Assembly (NCBI GenBank): GCA_036556695.1 | Contig: DATBIY010000001.1 | Span: 1-45,255 of the forward strand | Reading direction: 5' to 3' | DNA length: 45,255 nucleotides | DNA from: DASSCW01 sp036556695 | GTDB lineage: Bacteria > Chloroflexota > Limnocylindria > QHBO01 | Part shown: positions 30,291 through 38,540 of the stretch, one piece after another | Position numbering within the stretch: the first letter of the stretch is position 1 | How the letters are laid out: each line of letters starts with the position of its first letter | Notes under the pieces: model-generated | What the model saw: the letters and a program-made list of their open reading frames with translations, nothing else | The model's database searches: none | What the model was told of the DNA's origin: nothing | Program-made: the position numbers and the translations under genes

Positions 30291-31637
30291 GTGCCTGCCC
30301 CGAACATGGACGTCATCGTCTCGCTGGCGAAGCGCCGCGGCTTCGTCTTTCCTTCCAGCGAGATCTACGGCGGCATGGCTGGCTTCTGGGACTACGGGCC
30401 GCTCGGGGTCGAGCTCAAGAACAACGTCAAGCAGGCCTGGTGGCGCGCCATGGTCCAGCGCCGCGACGACATCGTTGGCCTGGACGCGGCGATCGTCATG
30501 AACCCCCGGGTCTGGGAGGTGTCCGGCCACGTCGCCGGCTTCAGCGACCCGATGGTCGACTGCCGCAACTGCAAGCTGCGCTTCCGGGCGGACGACCTCA
30601 AGGGACCGCCCTCCGAGATCGCATGCCCGAACTGCGGACAGCGCGGCACGCTGACCGAGGCCCGCCGGTTCAACCTGATGTTCAAGACCCACGTCGGGCC
30701 GGTGGAGGACACGGCCAGCGTCGCCTACCTGCGCCCAGAGACCGCCCAGGGCATCTTCGTCAACTTCGACAACGTGGCCACGACGACCCGCCGGAAGCTG
30801 CCCTTCGGCATCGCGCAGATCGGCAAGAGCTTCCGCAACGAGATCACGCCGGGCAACTTCATCTTCCGCGACCGCGAGTTCGAGCAGATGGAGATGGAGT
30901 TCTTCGTCCATCCGTCCGAGGAGGACCAGTGGTTCGCCTACTGGGTCGAGGAGCGCCTGCGCTGGTGGACCGATGAGATCGGAATCGCCGCCGAGCGGCT
31001 GCGGCTGCGGCCGCACGACCCGGACGAGCTGAGCCACTACTCCCGGCAGACCACCGACATCGAGTACGCCTTCCCGATGGGCTGGTCGGAGCTCGAGGGC
31101 GTCGCCGACCGCACCGACTACGACCTGTCGGCACACACCGCCGGCTCCGGGAAGGGGCTGACCATCTTCGACGAGGCGTCGGGCGAGCACATCACGCCGT
31201 ACGTCATCGAGCCGGCCATGGGCGTCGACCGGGCGGTGCTCACCGTCCTGCTCGACGCGTACGAGGAGCAGCAGCTCGAGAAGGAGAAGCGGACCGTGCT
31301 TCACATCAGGCCGGACCTGGCGCCGGTGAAGGTGGCGGTGCTGCCGCTGCTCCGCAACCGGCCCGAGCTGGTGGAGCGGGCACGCGCCCTGGCAGGGGAC
31401 CTGCGGCAGCGGATGGCGGCCATGTACGACGACACCGCCTCGATCGGGAAGCTGTACCGCCGCCAGGACGAGATCGGCACGCCGTTCTGCGTGACCGTCG
31501 ACGTCGAGTCGCTCGAGGACGGCGCGGCCACGATCCGAGAGCGCGACAGCATGACCCAGCAGCGCGTCGCCCTCGACGCCATCCCGGAGCGCCTCGAGTC
31601 GCTCGTCGCTGGTCGGGCGACATGGGAGGCGGGATAG
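30291..31637 (+). CDS. glyS: Glycyl-tRNA synthetase, dimeric (alpha2) class II type
   Basis: The 448-residue enzyme charges tRNA-Gly. It is the single-chain, eukaryote-like type: SLAKRRGFVFPSSEIYGGMA and GFWDYGPLGVELKNN at the start, the insert with two CxxC knuckles (DCRNCKLRF and ACPNCGQRG), motif 2 RPETAQGIFVNFDN and FRNEITPGNFIFRDREFEQM, motif 3 GVDRAVLTVLL and an anticodon-binding domain from about residue 345. AGGAGG at 30272-30277 favours GTG at 30291 over the ATG at 30306. The gene is standalone ahead of a TPR gene. Confidence 0.96.
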   Translation: MPAPNMDVIVSLAKRRGFVFPSSEIYGGMAGFWDYGPLGVELKNNVKQAWWRAMVQRRDDIVGLDAAIVMNPRVWEVSGHVAGFSDPMVDCRNCKLRFRADDLKGPPSEIACPNCGQRGTLTEARRFNLMFKTHVGPVEDTASVAYLRPETAQGIFVNFDNVATTTRRKLPFGIAQIGKSFRNEITPGNFIFRDREFEQMEMEFFVHPSEEDQWFAYWVEERLRWWTDEIGIAAERLRLRPHDPDELSHYSRQTTDIEYAFPMGWSELEGVADRTDYDLSAHTAGSGKGLTIFDEASGEHITPYVIEPAMGVDRAVLTVLLDAYEEQQLEKEKRTVLHIRPDLAPVKVAVLPLLRNRPELVERARALAGDLRQRMAAMYDDTASIGKLYRRQDEIGTPFCVTVDVESLEDGAATIRERDSMTQQRVALDAIPERLESLVAGRATWEAG

Positions 31638-31642
31638 GACCG

Positions 31643-32383
31643 ATGGAGCCGCTCGCGCTCGTCCAGGAGGCGCTCGGGCGCGCCGACCACGAGGAGGTCC
31701 TGCGCCTGACCGACGACATCCTCGCCGAGCGGCCGGGCGACGACGCGGCGCACGAGCTGCGCGCCCGCGCGCTGCTGGCGCTGGGCCGCACCGACGAGGC
31801 GGAGCGGCACGCCGCCGACGCGGTGCGGCTCGACCCGGACGAGATCCGCTACCGCGAGCTGATGGCCGAGGTGCTCTCGGCGGAGGGAGCGCACCGCGAG
31901 GCCGCGACCGAGTACGCGCGGCTGGCGCGCGACGACCCGCGCCAGCGGGCCTGGATCCTGGCCGAGGCGGGGGAGCGCCTCGACGCCGACCAGGCCGGCC
32001 GCGCCGCCGAGGCCGCGCGCCGCGCGGTCCGGCTGAATCCGGCCGATGCGGATGCGCAGCTGGCCCTGGCGCGGGCGCTGCTGCTTGCCGGAGATGCGCC
32101 GGGAGCCTTGCATGCCGCCGGTGCCGCCGCCGAGCTGCGGGGCGGCGACCTGCGGACTCGCGAGACGCTGGCCGACGCCCTGTGGCTGTCCGATCGCGAT
32201 GCGGCCGCCTTCACCGAGTTCCGCGCCCTGGCCGGGGAGCTGGCCGGCGCGGACCGCGAGCGCGTCCTCGAGAAGGCGCGGTCCCTGTATGCCCAGCACG
32301 CGGGCTGGGCGGGGCGCGTCGCGCTGGCGATTCCCGGCCTGTTCGCATTCGCCCTGGCGCGCGGCTGGGTCGACGTGCGGTGA
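31643..32383 (+). CDS. TPR-repeat protein
   Basis: The 246-residue protein has tetratricopeptide repeats: LTDDILAERPGDDAAHELRA, ALGRTDEAERHAADAVRLDP, EGAHREAATEYARLARDDP and AAEAARRAVRLNPADADAQL, plus ALLLAGDAPGALHAAGAAAE. The C-terminus has one hydrophobic segment (VALAIPGLFAFALARGW) that may anchor it. TPRs mediate protein contacts; no partner can be named. ATG at 31643 is chosen with GGAGG/AGGA upstream; an ATG at 31622 inside the end of glyS is an alternative. Its end overlaps the next gene as GTGA. Confidence 0.82.
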   Translation: MEPLALVQEALGRADHEEVLRLTDDILAERPGDDAAHELRARALLALGRTDEAERHAADAVRLDPDEIRYRELMAEVLSAEGAHREAATEYARLARDDPRQRAWILAEAGERLDADQAGRAAEAARRAVRLNPADADAQLALARALLLAGDAPGALHAAGAAAELRGGDLRTRETLADALWLSDRDAAAFTEFRALAGELAGADRERVLEKARSLYAQHAGWAGRVALAIPGLFAFALARGWVDVR

Positions 32384-32778
32384 CCGATCGGCGCGATCCG
32401 TCGCGTGGGGAGCCGCGCGGCACGACCGCTGCCGGCGTCCTGCGCGATCACCTGGCGGCGGCCCTCGCGCGAGCAATGCGCCGGCCCGAGCCGGAGGCGG
32501 TGGCGGTCACGGCGGACCGCACCAAGGCGATGGCCGTGGCGCTCGCCGGCCTGCCCGACGAGGAGCCGGTCGACCTCGCCACGCTCGAGCTTCCGGTGGG
32601 CCGTGCGGCGACGGTGCTCGGCTTCCACCCGGAGCACGTGCGGCGCCTCATCCGCGGCGGGCGCCTGCGGGCGCGGCGCGTGGGCGGGGACTACCGGGTT
32701 CGGCTCGACGACCTGTGGCCGCTCATCGAGGTCCGCTATCGCCAGCCCGGCCGGCGTCGGCTGCGCCGGGGGCGCTAG
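32380..32778 (+). CDS. Small helix-turn-helix (MerR/excisionase-like) DNA-binding protein
   Basis: The 132-residue protein has an Arg/Ala-rich N-terminal half and a C-terminal winged helix-turn-helix of the HTH_17/excisionase type: LPVGRAATVLGFHPEHVRRL, then IRGGRLRARRVGGDYRV with the strand-turn-strand, then RLDDLWPLIEVRY. Such domains occur in excisionases and small regulators; there is no integrase nearby, so a regulator is likelier. The GTG start overlaps the TPR gene stop. Its stop TAG shares a CTAG with the stop of the convergent gene. Confidence 0.8.
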   Translation: MTDRRDPSRGEPRGTTAAGVLRDHLAAALARAMRRPEPEAVAVTADRTKAMAVALAGLPDEEPVDLATLELPVGRAATVLGFHPEHVRRLIRGGRLRARRVGGDYRVRLDDLWPLIEVRYRQPGRRRLRRGR

Positions 32779-33185
32779 AGCGGGCCGATGATCCGCTGGC
32801 CGCCGACGCGGACGGTCCAGCGGCGCTGGATCCGGTCCTCGACCTCTTCGGGCCGGCAGCGATGGTCATCGCCGGCCGGCCGGCCGCAGAGCAGGCAGCG
32901 CGCCGATTCGCGCGCGGTCCCGCTCGGGATCCGCTCGGGCGGGGTGCGGCGGCGGCGCGCGGCGAGCAGCTCGGCGCTGTTCGGCCGGGTGCGCGAGGGC
33001 AGCGCGGCGATCCAGAGCAGGGCCAGCGGGCCGCCGGTGGCCCCGAGCAGGAACCACGTCTCGCTGTCCCGGTTGCGCCTCCGCGCGAGCGCGGCGCAGG
33101 CGGGTGCGAAGACGAACGCCGCGATCGGCGCGTAGAAGACGAGCGCGGCGATGAGGATGATGATCGGCGGGTCGAGGAGGTCCAC
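32775..33185 (-). CDS. Small membrane protein with a C-terminal zinc-ribbon-like motif
   Basis: The product, 136 residues from the GTG at 33185, has two hydrophobic segments (about 7-32 and 43-62), a basic region (AARRRRTPPERIPSG) and a CX2C...HXC motif (CLLCGRPAGDDHRC) that could bind one zinc. I know no family for it. Upstream starts exist at 33227 (ATG) and 33239, but those would lie in the likely ppdK promoter, so the later start is preferred. The frame is well kept and the two helices look real, but confidence in the gene is moderate. Confidence 0.6.
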   Translation of the reverse strand: MDLLDPPIIILIAALVFYAPIAAFVFAPACAALARRRNRDSETWFLLGATGGPLALLWIAALPSRTRPNSAELLAARRRRTPPERIPSGTARESARCLLCGRPAGDDHRCRPEEVEDRIQRRWTVRVGGQRIIGPL

Positions 33186-33213
33186 GCCCCGAGCGTGATC
33201 TGGCGGCGTTCGG

Positions 33214-33239
33214 CTGTCAATGGCCATTCGTCGGTACAA
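33214..33239 (+). promoter_or_regulatory. Candidate promoter for ppdK
   Basis: TACAAT at 33234-33239, in GGTACAATC, matches five of six -10 positions and lies 41 bases before the ppdK ATG. CTGTCA at 33214-33219 resembles a -35 box (four of six), but the spacer is only 14 bases, so the -10 is the firmer part. A GGAGG ribosome binding site is at 33264-33268. Confidence 0.45.
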
Positions 33240-33280
33240 TCAAGGCTCCCCATCGAAGCTTTCGGAGGCCAGACAGCCGC

Positions 33281-36241
33281 ATGGCCAGCACCACCGGCAC
33301 GACCCGCAAGCGCTCCCGCCCCGCGAAGGGCGGCGCCTCGGACGGCAAGCTCGTCTACACCTTCGCCGAGGGCAACGCGCAGATGCGCAAGCTGCTCGGC
33401 GGGAAGGGAGCCGGCCTGGCCGAGATGACGAACGCGGGCCTGCCGGTGCCCCCCGGCTTCACGATCACGACCGAGGCCTGCAACGCGTACTACGAGGCCG
33501 GGAAGGAGCTGCCGCCCGGCCTGTGGGACGACGTGGTGGCCCACATGAAGGAGCTGGAGCAGCAGACCGGCAAGGGTTTCGGCGATCCGGCCAACCCGCT
33601 GCTCGTCAGCGTCCGCTCGGGGGCGGCCTTCAGCATGCCGGGCATGATGGACACCGTCCTCAACCTGGGCCTGAACCCGGAGACGGTGCAGGGGCTCATC
33701 GGCCTGACCGGAAACGACCGATTCGCATGGGACGCCTGGCGCCGCTTCGTGGCCATGTTCGGCCGCATCGTGCTCGACCTGAAGGCGGAGGACTTCGACG
33801 AGCCGTTCGACGAGCTCAAGCACGAGGTCGGCGCCAAGGCCGATACCGACCTGGACGCCGAGCAGCTGCGCGGGATCGGTGAGCGCTTCACGAAGATCGT
33901 CGAGGAGAGGACCGGCGAGCCGTTCCCGACCGACCCGTACCGCCAGCTCGAGCTCGCCACGCGCGCCGTCTTCGACAGCTGGTTCGGGAAGCGGGCGCAC
34001 GACTACCGCGAGTTCAACAAGATCCCGCACGACCTCGGCACCGCGGTGAACGTGGTGACCATGGTCTTCGGCAACATGGGCGAGGACTCGGGGACCGGCG
34101 TCGCCTTCACCCGCGACCCGAACACCGGGGAGCAGCAGCTCTACGGCGAGTTCCTGACCAACGCCCAGGGCGAGGATGTGGTGGCCGGCATCCGCACCCC
34201 GCTGAAGATCAGCGAGATGCAGCGGGTCATGCCCGAGGTCTACGCCCAGTTCGAGGAGATCGCCCAGCGTCTCGAGCGCCACTACCGCGACATGCAGGAC
34301 CTCGAGTTCACCATCGAGCGCGGCACGCTGTACATGCTCCAGACGCGATCGGGGAAGCGGACGGCGCCGGCCGCGGTGAAGATCGCGGTCGACATGGCCA
34401 ACGAGGGGCTCATCAGCCGCGAGGAGGCCATCGGCCGGGTCGACCCCGACCAGATCGTCCAGCTCCTCCTGCCGCGCTTCGACGAGGCTGCCAAGGAGGG
34501 CGCGCAGGACCGATTCGTGGCGAAGGGCCTGAACGCGTCCCCCGGCGCCGCGACCGGCAAGGCCATCTTCGATCCCGACCGAGCGGTCGAGGCCAAGGCC
34601 GCCGGTGACCCGGTGATCCTGGTCCGGATCGAGACGTCGCCCGACGACGTGCACGGCATGCTCGCCGCCCGCGGCGTCCTCACCGCCCGCGGTGGGGCCA
34701 CCAGCCACGCTGCCGTGGTGGCGCGCTCGATGGGCCTTCCCTGCGTGGCCGGCGCCGAGGCGCTGAGGATCGAGTACGCGAAGCGCCGCATGACCGCCGG
34801 CAGCGTGACCGTCGAAGAGGGGGACATGATCAGCATCGACGGCACCACCGGCGAGATCTACGCCGGCGAGCTGCCGACGATCGAGGCCCGCTTCGAGGAC
34901 GAGCACGACCTTGCCACACTCCTCGGCTGGGCCGATGACGTCCGCCGGCTCCAGGTGTGGGCGAATGCCGACTACCCGCGCGACGCCGAACGGGCGCGCG
35001 CCTTCGGCGCGCAGGGCATCGGCCTGTGCCGGACCGAGCACATGTTCTTCGAGGAGGAGCGGCTGCCCACGGTGCGCCGCATGATCCTGAACGCGACGCG
35101 CGCGACCGAGGCCAAGCACCGGCGCGATGCCGGGGCGGAGCTGTCGGCCGACGACCGCGAGGCGATCGAGGTGTTCGACTCCGCCCTGGCCGAGCTCGAG
35201 AAGCTCCAGACCGATGACTTCGCCGGCCTCTTCCGGGCCATGGACGGCCTGCCGGTCGTCATCCGCCTCATCGACCCGCCGCTCCACGAGTTCCTGCCCT
35301 CGCACGACGAGCTCATCGAGAAGGTGACCCGCCTGCGGACCACGCTCGAGCTGTCCGGCAACGGGGTGACCGATGCCGTGGCCGACCGGGTGACGCCCGC
35401 CCTGGAGAAGGGCCTGACCCGGCTGTTCGGCGAGAAGGACGCGGCGCGCGCCATGAAGCTCATCGGCCGGGAGGGGAAGGCCACCTCATCGGTCCAGGCC
35501 GAGGCGGGAGACCCGCGCGCGGAGCTGGCGGAGGCGGAGGAGCTGCTGGCGGCGGTCGAGGCCATGCGCGAGCAGAACCCGATGCTCGGCATGCGGGGCA
35601 TCCGGCTCGGCCTGCTCATCCCGGACATCGTGCGCATGCAGACGCGCGCCATCCTGGCCGGCGCGGCCCGCGAGGCAGCCCAGGGCCGCACGCCGCTGCC
35701 CGAGATCATGATCCCGCTCGTCGGCCACGTGAACGAGCTGGCGGAGACGCGCCGCGTCCTCGAGGCCGAGGTCGACAAGATCGTGGCCGCCTCCGGGCAG
35801 CAGGTCGACTACAAGTTCGGCACGATGATCGAGGTGCCGCGTGGTGCGCTCACCGCCGGGGAGATCGCCGAGCACGCCGAGTTCTTCAGCTTCGGCACGA
35901 ACGACCTGACCCAGATGACGTTCGGCTTCAGCCGAGACGACGCCGAGGGCAAGTTCCTTCTCCAGTACGTCGACCGCAAGATCCTGCCCGAGAATCCGTT
36001 CCAGGTGCTCGACGTCGCCGGCGTGGGCCAGCTGGTGCGCAAGGCGACCGAGGATGGCCGCCGCACGCGGAAAGGCCTCAAGGTCGGCATCTGCGGCGAG
36101 CACGGCGGCGACCCGCGCAGCATCGCCTTCTGCCACGAGGTGGGGCTGGACTACGTGTCCTGCTCGCCGTTCCGCGTCCCGGTCGCCCGTCTCGCCGCGG
36201 CGCAGGCAGCCCTCACCTCGACCGAGGCGAAGGACAAGTAG
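33281..36241 (+). CDS. ppdK: Pyruvate, phosphate dikinase
   Basis: PpdK interconverts pyruvate, ATP and phosphate with PEP, AMP and pyrophosphate. The N-terminal ATP-grasp domain has LLGGKGAGLAEMTNAGLPVP and SVRSGAAFSMPGMMDTVLNL. The phosphohistidine domain has LTARGGATSHAAVVARSMGL with His476. The PEP-binding TIM barrel has FSFGTNDLTQMTFGFSRDD and ends with VSCSPFRVPVARLAAAQ, containing catalytic Cys961. Length is 986 residues against a usual 870-900: there are about 25 extra basic residues at the start and a longer segment between about residues 672 and 766, between LHEFLP and NPMLGMRG. It is apparently monocistronic, convergent with the anti-sigma gene. Confidence 0.96.
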   Translation: MASTTGTTRKRSRPAKGGASDGKLVYTFAEGNAQMRKLLGGKGAGLAEMTNAGLPVPPGFTITTEACNAYYEAGKELPPGLWDDVVAHMKELEQQTGKGFGDPANPLLVSVRSGAAFSMPGMMDTVLNLGLNPETVQGLIGLTGNDRFAWDAWRRFVAMFGRIVLDLKAEDFDEPFDELKHEVGAKADTDLDAEQLRGIGERFTKIVEERTGEPFPTDPYRQLELATRAVFDSWFGKRAHDYREFNKIPHDLGTAVNVVTMVFGNMGEDSGTGVAFTRDPNTGEQQLYGEFLTNAQGEDVVAGIRTPLKISEMQRVMPEVYAQFEEIAQRLERHYRDMQDLEFTIERGTLYMLQTRSGKRTAPAAVKIAVDMANEGLISREEAIGRVDPDQIVQLLLPRFDEAAKEGAQDRFVAKGLNASPGAATGKAIFDPDRAVEAKAAGDPVILVRIETSPDDVHGMLAARGVLTARGGATSHAAVVARSMGLPCVAGAEALRIEYAKRRMTAGSVTVEEGDMISIDGTTGEIYAGELPTIEARFEDEHDLATLLGWADDVRRLQVWANADYPRDAERARAFGAQGIGLCRTEHMFFEEERLPTVRRMILNATRATEAKHRRDAGAELSADDREAIEVFDSALAELEKLQTDDFAGLFRAMDGLPVVIRLIDPPLHEFLPSHDELIEKVTRLRTTLELSGNGVTDAVADRVTPALEKGLTRLFGEKDAARAMKLIGREGKATSSVQAEAGDPRAELAEAEELLAAVEAMREQNPMLGMRGIRLGLLIPDIVRMQTRAILAGAAREAAQGRTPLPEIMIPLVGHVNELAETRRVLEAEVDKIVAASGQQVDYKFGTMIEVPRGALTAGEIAEHAEFFSFGTNDLTQMTFGFSRDDAEGKFLLQYVDRKILPENPFQVLDVAGVGQLVRKATEDGRRTRKGLKVGICGEHGGDPRSIAFCHEVGLDYVSCSPFRVPVARLAAAQAALTSTEAKDK

Positions 36242-36254
36242 CGCACGCCGCTAC
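36238..36254. terminator. Small hairpin spanning the ppdK and anti-sigma stop codons
   Basis: GTAGCG (36238-36243) and CGCTAC (36249-36254) form a 6-bp stem with a 5-base loop. The stems contain the TAG stop of ppdK on the plus strand and the TAG stop of the convergent gene on the minus strand. No T run follows, so a terminator role is uncertain. Confidence 0.3.
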
Positions 36255-37123
36255 AGCAGGCTCTCGCTGTTTCGCAGCCCCAGCAGGCATCCGGGGTCGA
36301 GGATGTCGATGAGCAGGTCACCGTCGTTGTCGATGCCGTCGACGCACTCGCCGCTCGGATTTGGCTCAGGCGTGGGTTCTGGCGTCGGCGGAGGGGTCGG
36401 TTCCGGCGTCGGTTGGGGCGTCGGCGGCGGCGTCGGCTCCGGGGTCACCGGTGGGGGCGGCGGCGCCGTTGGGTCGGACGACGGCGGCGACGTCGGCTCG
36501 CCTGGCTGGGATGCCTGCACCGATGGCGGTGGCGTCACCCCCGGCGGCAGCGACGCGGGCGCGGACGCGCCGGGCGCGGTCGTGAACGGGGCACCTGACG
36601 GGTCGCCCACGCCGCCCGGCGTCGCGCCGGCGCTCGGCACGATCCCCGGGGCGAGGCTCGGCTGCGGCGATCCGCCGCTGGCGCCCGGGACCTGGCTGCC
36701 CGCCTCGTCCGTGGGGGTGGCGCCGGTGCCCGGATCGGGATCGAAGGCTGAACCCCAGTCACCGAGGATCCCCTGTTCGGGGTCGACGATGGGTTGGAAC
36801 AGGTCGCCGTGCGGCGCGAGCACGGCACCGATGTTGGGGCGCAGCACGGCGAGGGCGAAGATCACGATCAGCGGGACCGCGTAGCGGGCCCACCTCCAGA
36901 TCGGGGCCTCAGGCTCCGCGCGTGCCGACGGGGCCGGAAGATCGGGCAGCGTGGGGTCGATCGCTCGCAGCGAGTCCAACGCGTTCACCGCGTTGCGGCA
37001 CTCGGCGCAGGCAGCGAAATGACCGGCGATCTCCACGCTCGGCGCCGCTTCGTCCGCCGACGTCAGCCAGGCGCGGAAGGCGCTGTGGCCGACGCCGGGC
37101 CGCGCGGCAGCGAACAGGCTCAT
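36251..37123 (-). CDS. Anti-sigma-like membrane protein with zinc-finger and calcium-motif tail (pair B)
   Basis: The 290-residue protein has an N-terminal zinc-binding anti-sigma motif HFAACAECRNA (HX3CX2C), a linker (LDSLRAIDPTLPDLPAP), one membrane helix (about 79-97, ARYAVPLIVIFALAVLRP) and an outer part of about 190 residues. The outer part is Pro/Gly/Ser/Thr-rich, ends in PTPEP-type repeats and then a capped motif CVDGIDNDGDLLIDILDPGC, which resembles the DxDNDGD calcium-binding units of secreted proteins. ZAS-type anti-sigma factors hold ECF sigma factors at the membrane. Its ATG overlaps the stop of the sigma-like gene, so the two are coupled. It is paralogous to the gene at 37812-38540. 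Confidence 0.75.
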   Translation of the reverse strand: MSLFAAARPGVGHSAFRAWLTSADEAAPSVEIAGHFAACAECRNAVNALDSLRAIDPTLPDLPAPSARAEPEAPIWRWARYAVPLIVIFALAVLRPNIGAVLAPHGDLFQPIVDPEQGILGDWGSAFDPDPGTGATPTDEAGSQVPGASGGSPQPSLAPGIVPSAGATPGGVGDPSGAPFTTAPGASAPASLPPGVTPPPSVQASQPGEPTSPPSSDPTAPPPPPVTPEPTPPPTPQPTPEPTPPPTPEPTPEPNPSGECVDGIDNDGDLLIDILDPGCLLGLRNSESLL

Positions 37124-37740
37124 CGGGAACGTTCCTCGGCGCCGCCAGGATAGTGGCGCGCAGCCATGGCGATCCTGGTCGCCAGCTCTCCGGACGGTTC
37201 ACGCCGTGCCCAAGGCTCCTCCTCGAGGAGCTTCAGTGCGCCGCGCACGTAGCCATGCAGCGCCCGCGACACGCGGCGCCGGGCGCCGGCCGCGTCGCGC
37301 CCGAGCATCGCCTGGACCTCTTCCATCGGCAGACGCTCGACTTCGTGGGCGACGACGAGGCCACGATCGAGCAAGCTGAGCGACGAAAGCCCGCCGATCA
37401 CCGCATCACTGGCCCCGAGCGCCCGCAACGTGGCCCGGCGCTCGATCATGTGCGCCTCGTCGGACGGCGCGAGCCAGCGGGCCAGGGGCTGCGGCAGCCC
37501 GCCGAGGTGGTGGATCACCCGTCCGCGCAGCCAGCCCTCGGGGTGTGCGAGCCCGTGGCGAGCATGGCGGCGCTCGCCGTCCGCGAGCGCTCGCTCGCAG
37601 GCGCGGAGCGCCGCCGGTTGGTCTCCGAGCGCGACGAGCACGGCGAAGCCCCGCAGGCGCGCGAGGTGGCGCGCATTGAACGGATTGCGTTTCGGCCGCC
37701 CTGCAACGTCCGACCGCGGACGGCGCCGCTTGTCGGTCAT
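37120..37740 (-). CDS. Divergent sigma-70-like protein (pair B)
   Basis: The 206-residue protein begins with a basic stretch (TDKRRRPRSDVAGRPKRNP). A region aligning with sigma region 2 follows (ARHLARLRGFAVLVALGDQP), then a region-4-like helix-turn-helix: LSSLSLLDRGLVVAHEVERL, then MEEVQAMLGRDAAGARRRVS. The acidic DAEDxxQE core-binding motif expected of ECF factors is missing; ALRACERALADGE lies in its place. So it may be a highly diverged ECF sigma or a sigma-like adaptor. The ATG at 37740 has a promoter-like element just upstream. Gene order sigma-like then anti-sigma-like, with an ATGA overlap, is the main support. Confidence 0.65.
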   Translation of the reverse strand: MTDKRRRPRSDVAGRPKRNPFNARHLARLRGFAVLVALGDQPAALRACERALADGERRHARHGLAHPEGWLRGRVIHHLGGLPQPLARWLAPSDEAHMIERRATLRALGASDAVIGGLSSLSLLDRGLVVAHEVERLPMEEVQAMLGRDAAGARRRVSRALHGYVRGALKLLEEEPWARREPSGELATRIAMAARHYPGGAEERSR

Positions 37741-37750
37741 GTGGATCTCG

Positions 37751-37780
37751 ATCGTACTTGTCTCCCACGACGCGCTGCAA
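37751..37780 (-). promoter_or_regulatory. Candidate promoter for the pair B sigma-like gene
   Basis: On the minus strand TTGCAG (37780-37775) and TACGAT (37756-37751) are 18 bases apart. The -10 ends ten bases before the ATG at 37740, so the 5' leader would be only a few bases. The element lies in the 71-base gap after the pair A anti-sigma-like gene and would let pair B be expressed independently. Confidence 0.3.
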
Positions 37781-37811
37781 GCGGCGGGCCATGCCCGGCT
37801 CGGGTGAGCGC

Positions 37812-38540
37812 TCAGCCGCCGCTCGTGGACGGCTCGACGCTCGGGCTGGCGTCGGCGCTGCCGGAAGCGGGAGGCTCGGTGGCCGGCGTCGATGGCGAGG
37901 CTGGTGACGTCTGCGTGGCACTCGGACTGGGTGTCGTCCCGAGCGTTGGAGCCGGGGATGGGGTCGGCGAGCCAGCCGAGGGGCGGGATGGCGTCGCGGT
38001 GGGGAGGGAGATCGGCACGGAGCCCGGCGGAACGGGGGCTCCGGTCGCCGTCATGGTCGATCCCGTCGAGGGCGAGGCCGTGTCGCTTCCCGAGCCGATG
38101 GCACCACCGCTCGCCTGTCCACCACCACTGGGCATGGAGCCGGGGGTGCTGCCAGCTCCTCCCAGGACCTCCTGGTCGGGAGTCGGCGTGAGACTGTCGG
38201 CACCTGGCGCTCGGAACAGGCCACCGCTGAGCGCCGCCGCGCTGGTGGCGACCATCAGCACCGCCGCCGCCGATGCCGCGAGGCGCCACTGGCCCGCCCG
38301 AGCCCCCGCCCGCACCGCGGGGCCGGTGTCGGCCGGCATCTCCGGGAGCGAGAGCGCGCCAATGTCGATCGTGCCCAGGGTGTCGACCGCCGCGATCGCC
38401 TGTCGGCATGCCGCGCAGACTGCCGCATGGACCGCGACATCCCGGCCCAGCGGAGTGGATCGGTCGCCGACGAGCCATGCGGCGAAACGGTCATGGAGGT
38501 CGCGGGCGTCGTTCCGGCGACGACCGGTCACGGAAACCAC
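37812..38540 (-). CDS. Anti-sigma-like membrane protein with Ser/Pro/Thr-rich tail (pair A)
   Basis: The 242-residue protein has an N-terminal cytoplasmic segment (LHDRFAAWLVGDRSTPLG), the zinc motif VHAAVCAACRQAI (HX3CX2C), the linker AVDTLGTIDIGALSLPEMPA, one membrane helix (about 85-105, WRLAASAAAVLMVATSAAAL) and about 135 outer residues made almost only of Ser, Pro, Thr, Gly and Ala. The zinc motif and linker match the pair B protein at 36251-37123, so the two are paralogues. The tail is likely unstructured and may cross the cell wall. Its start overlaps the sigma-like gene by 13 bases, indicating coupled translation. Confidence 0.72.
   Translation of the reverse strand: MVSVTGRRRNDARDLHDRFAAWLVGDRSTPLGRDVAVHAAVCAACRQAIAAVDTLGTIDIGALSLPEMPADTGPAVRAGARAGQWRLAASAAAVLMVATSAAALSGGLFRAPGADSLTPTPDQEVLGGAGSTPGSMPSGGGQASGGAIGSGSDTASPSTGSTMTATGAPVPPGSVPISLPTATPSRPSAGSPTPSPAPTLGTTPSPSATQTSPASPSTPATEPPASGSADASPSVEPSTSGG

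Noticed and set aside
32380..32778. Excisionase-like protein as a remnant mobile element
   Set aside because: No integrase, attachment-site repeat, transposase or composition break is seen nearby. A chromosomal regulator is the simpler reading.
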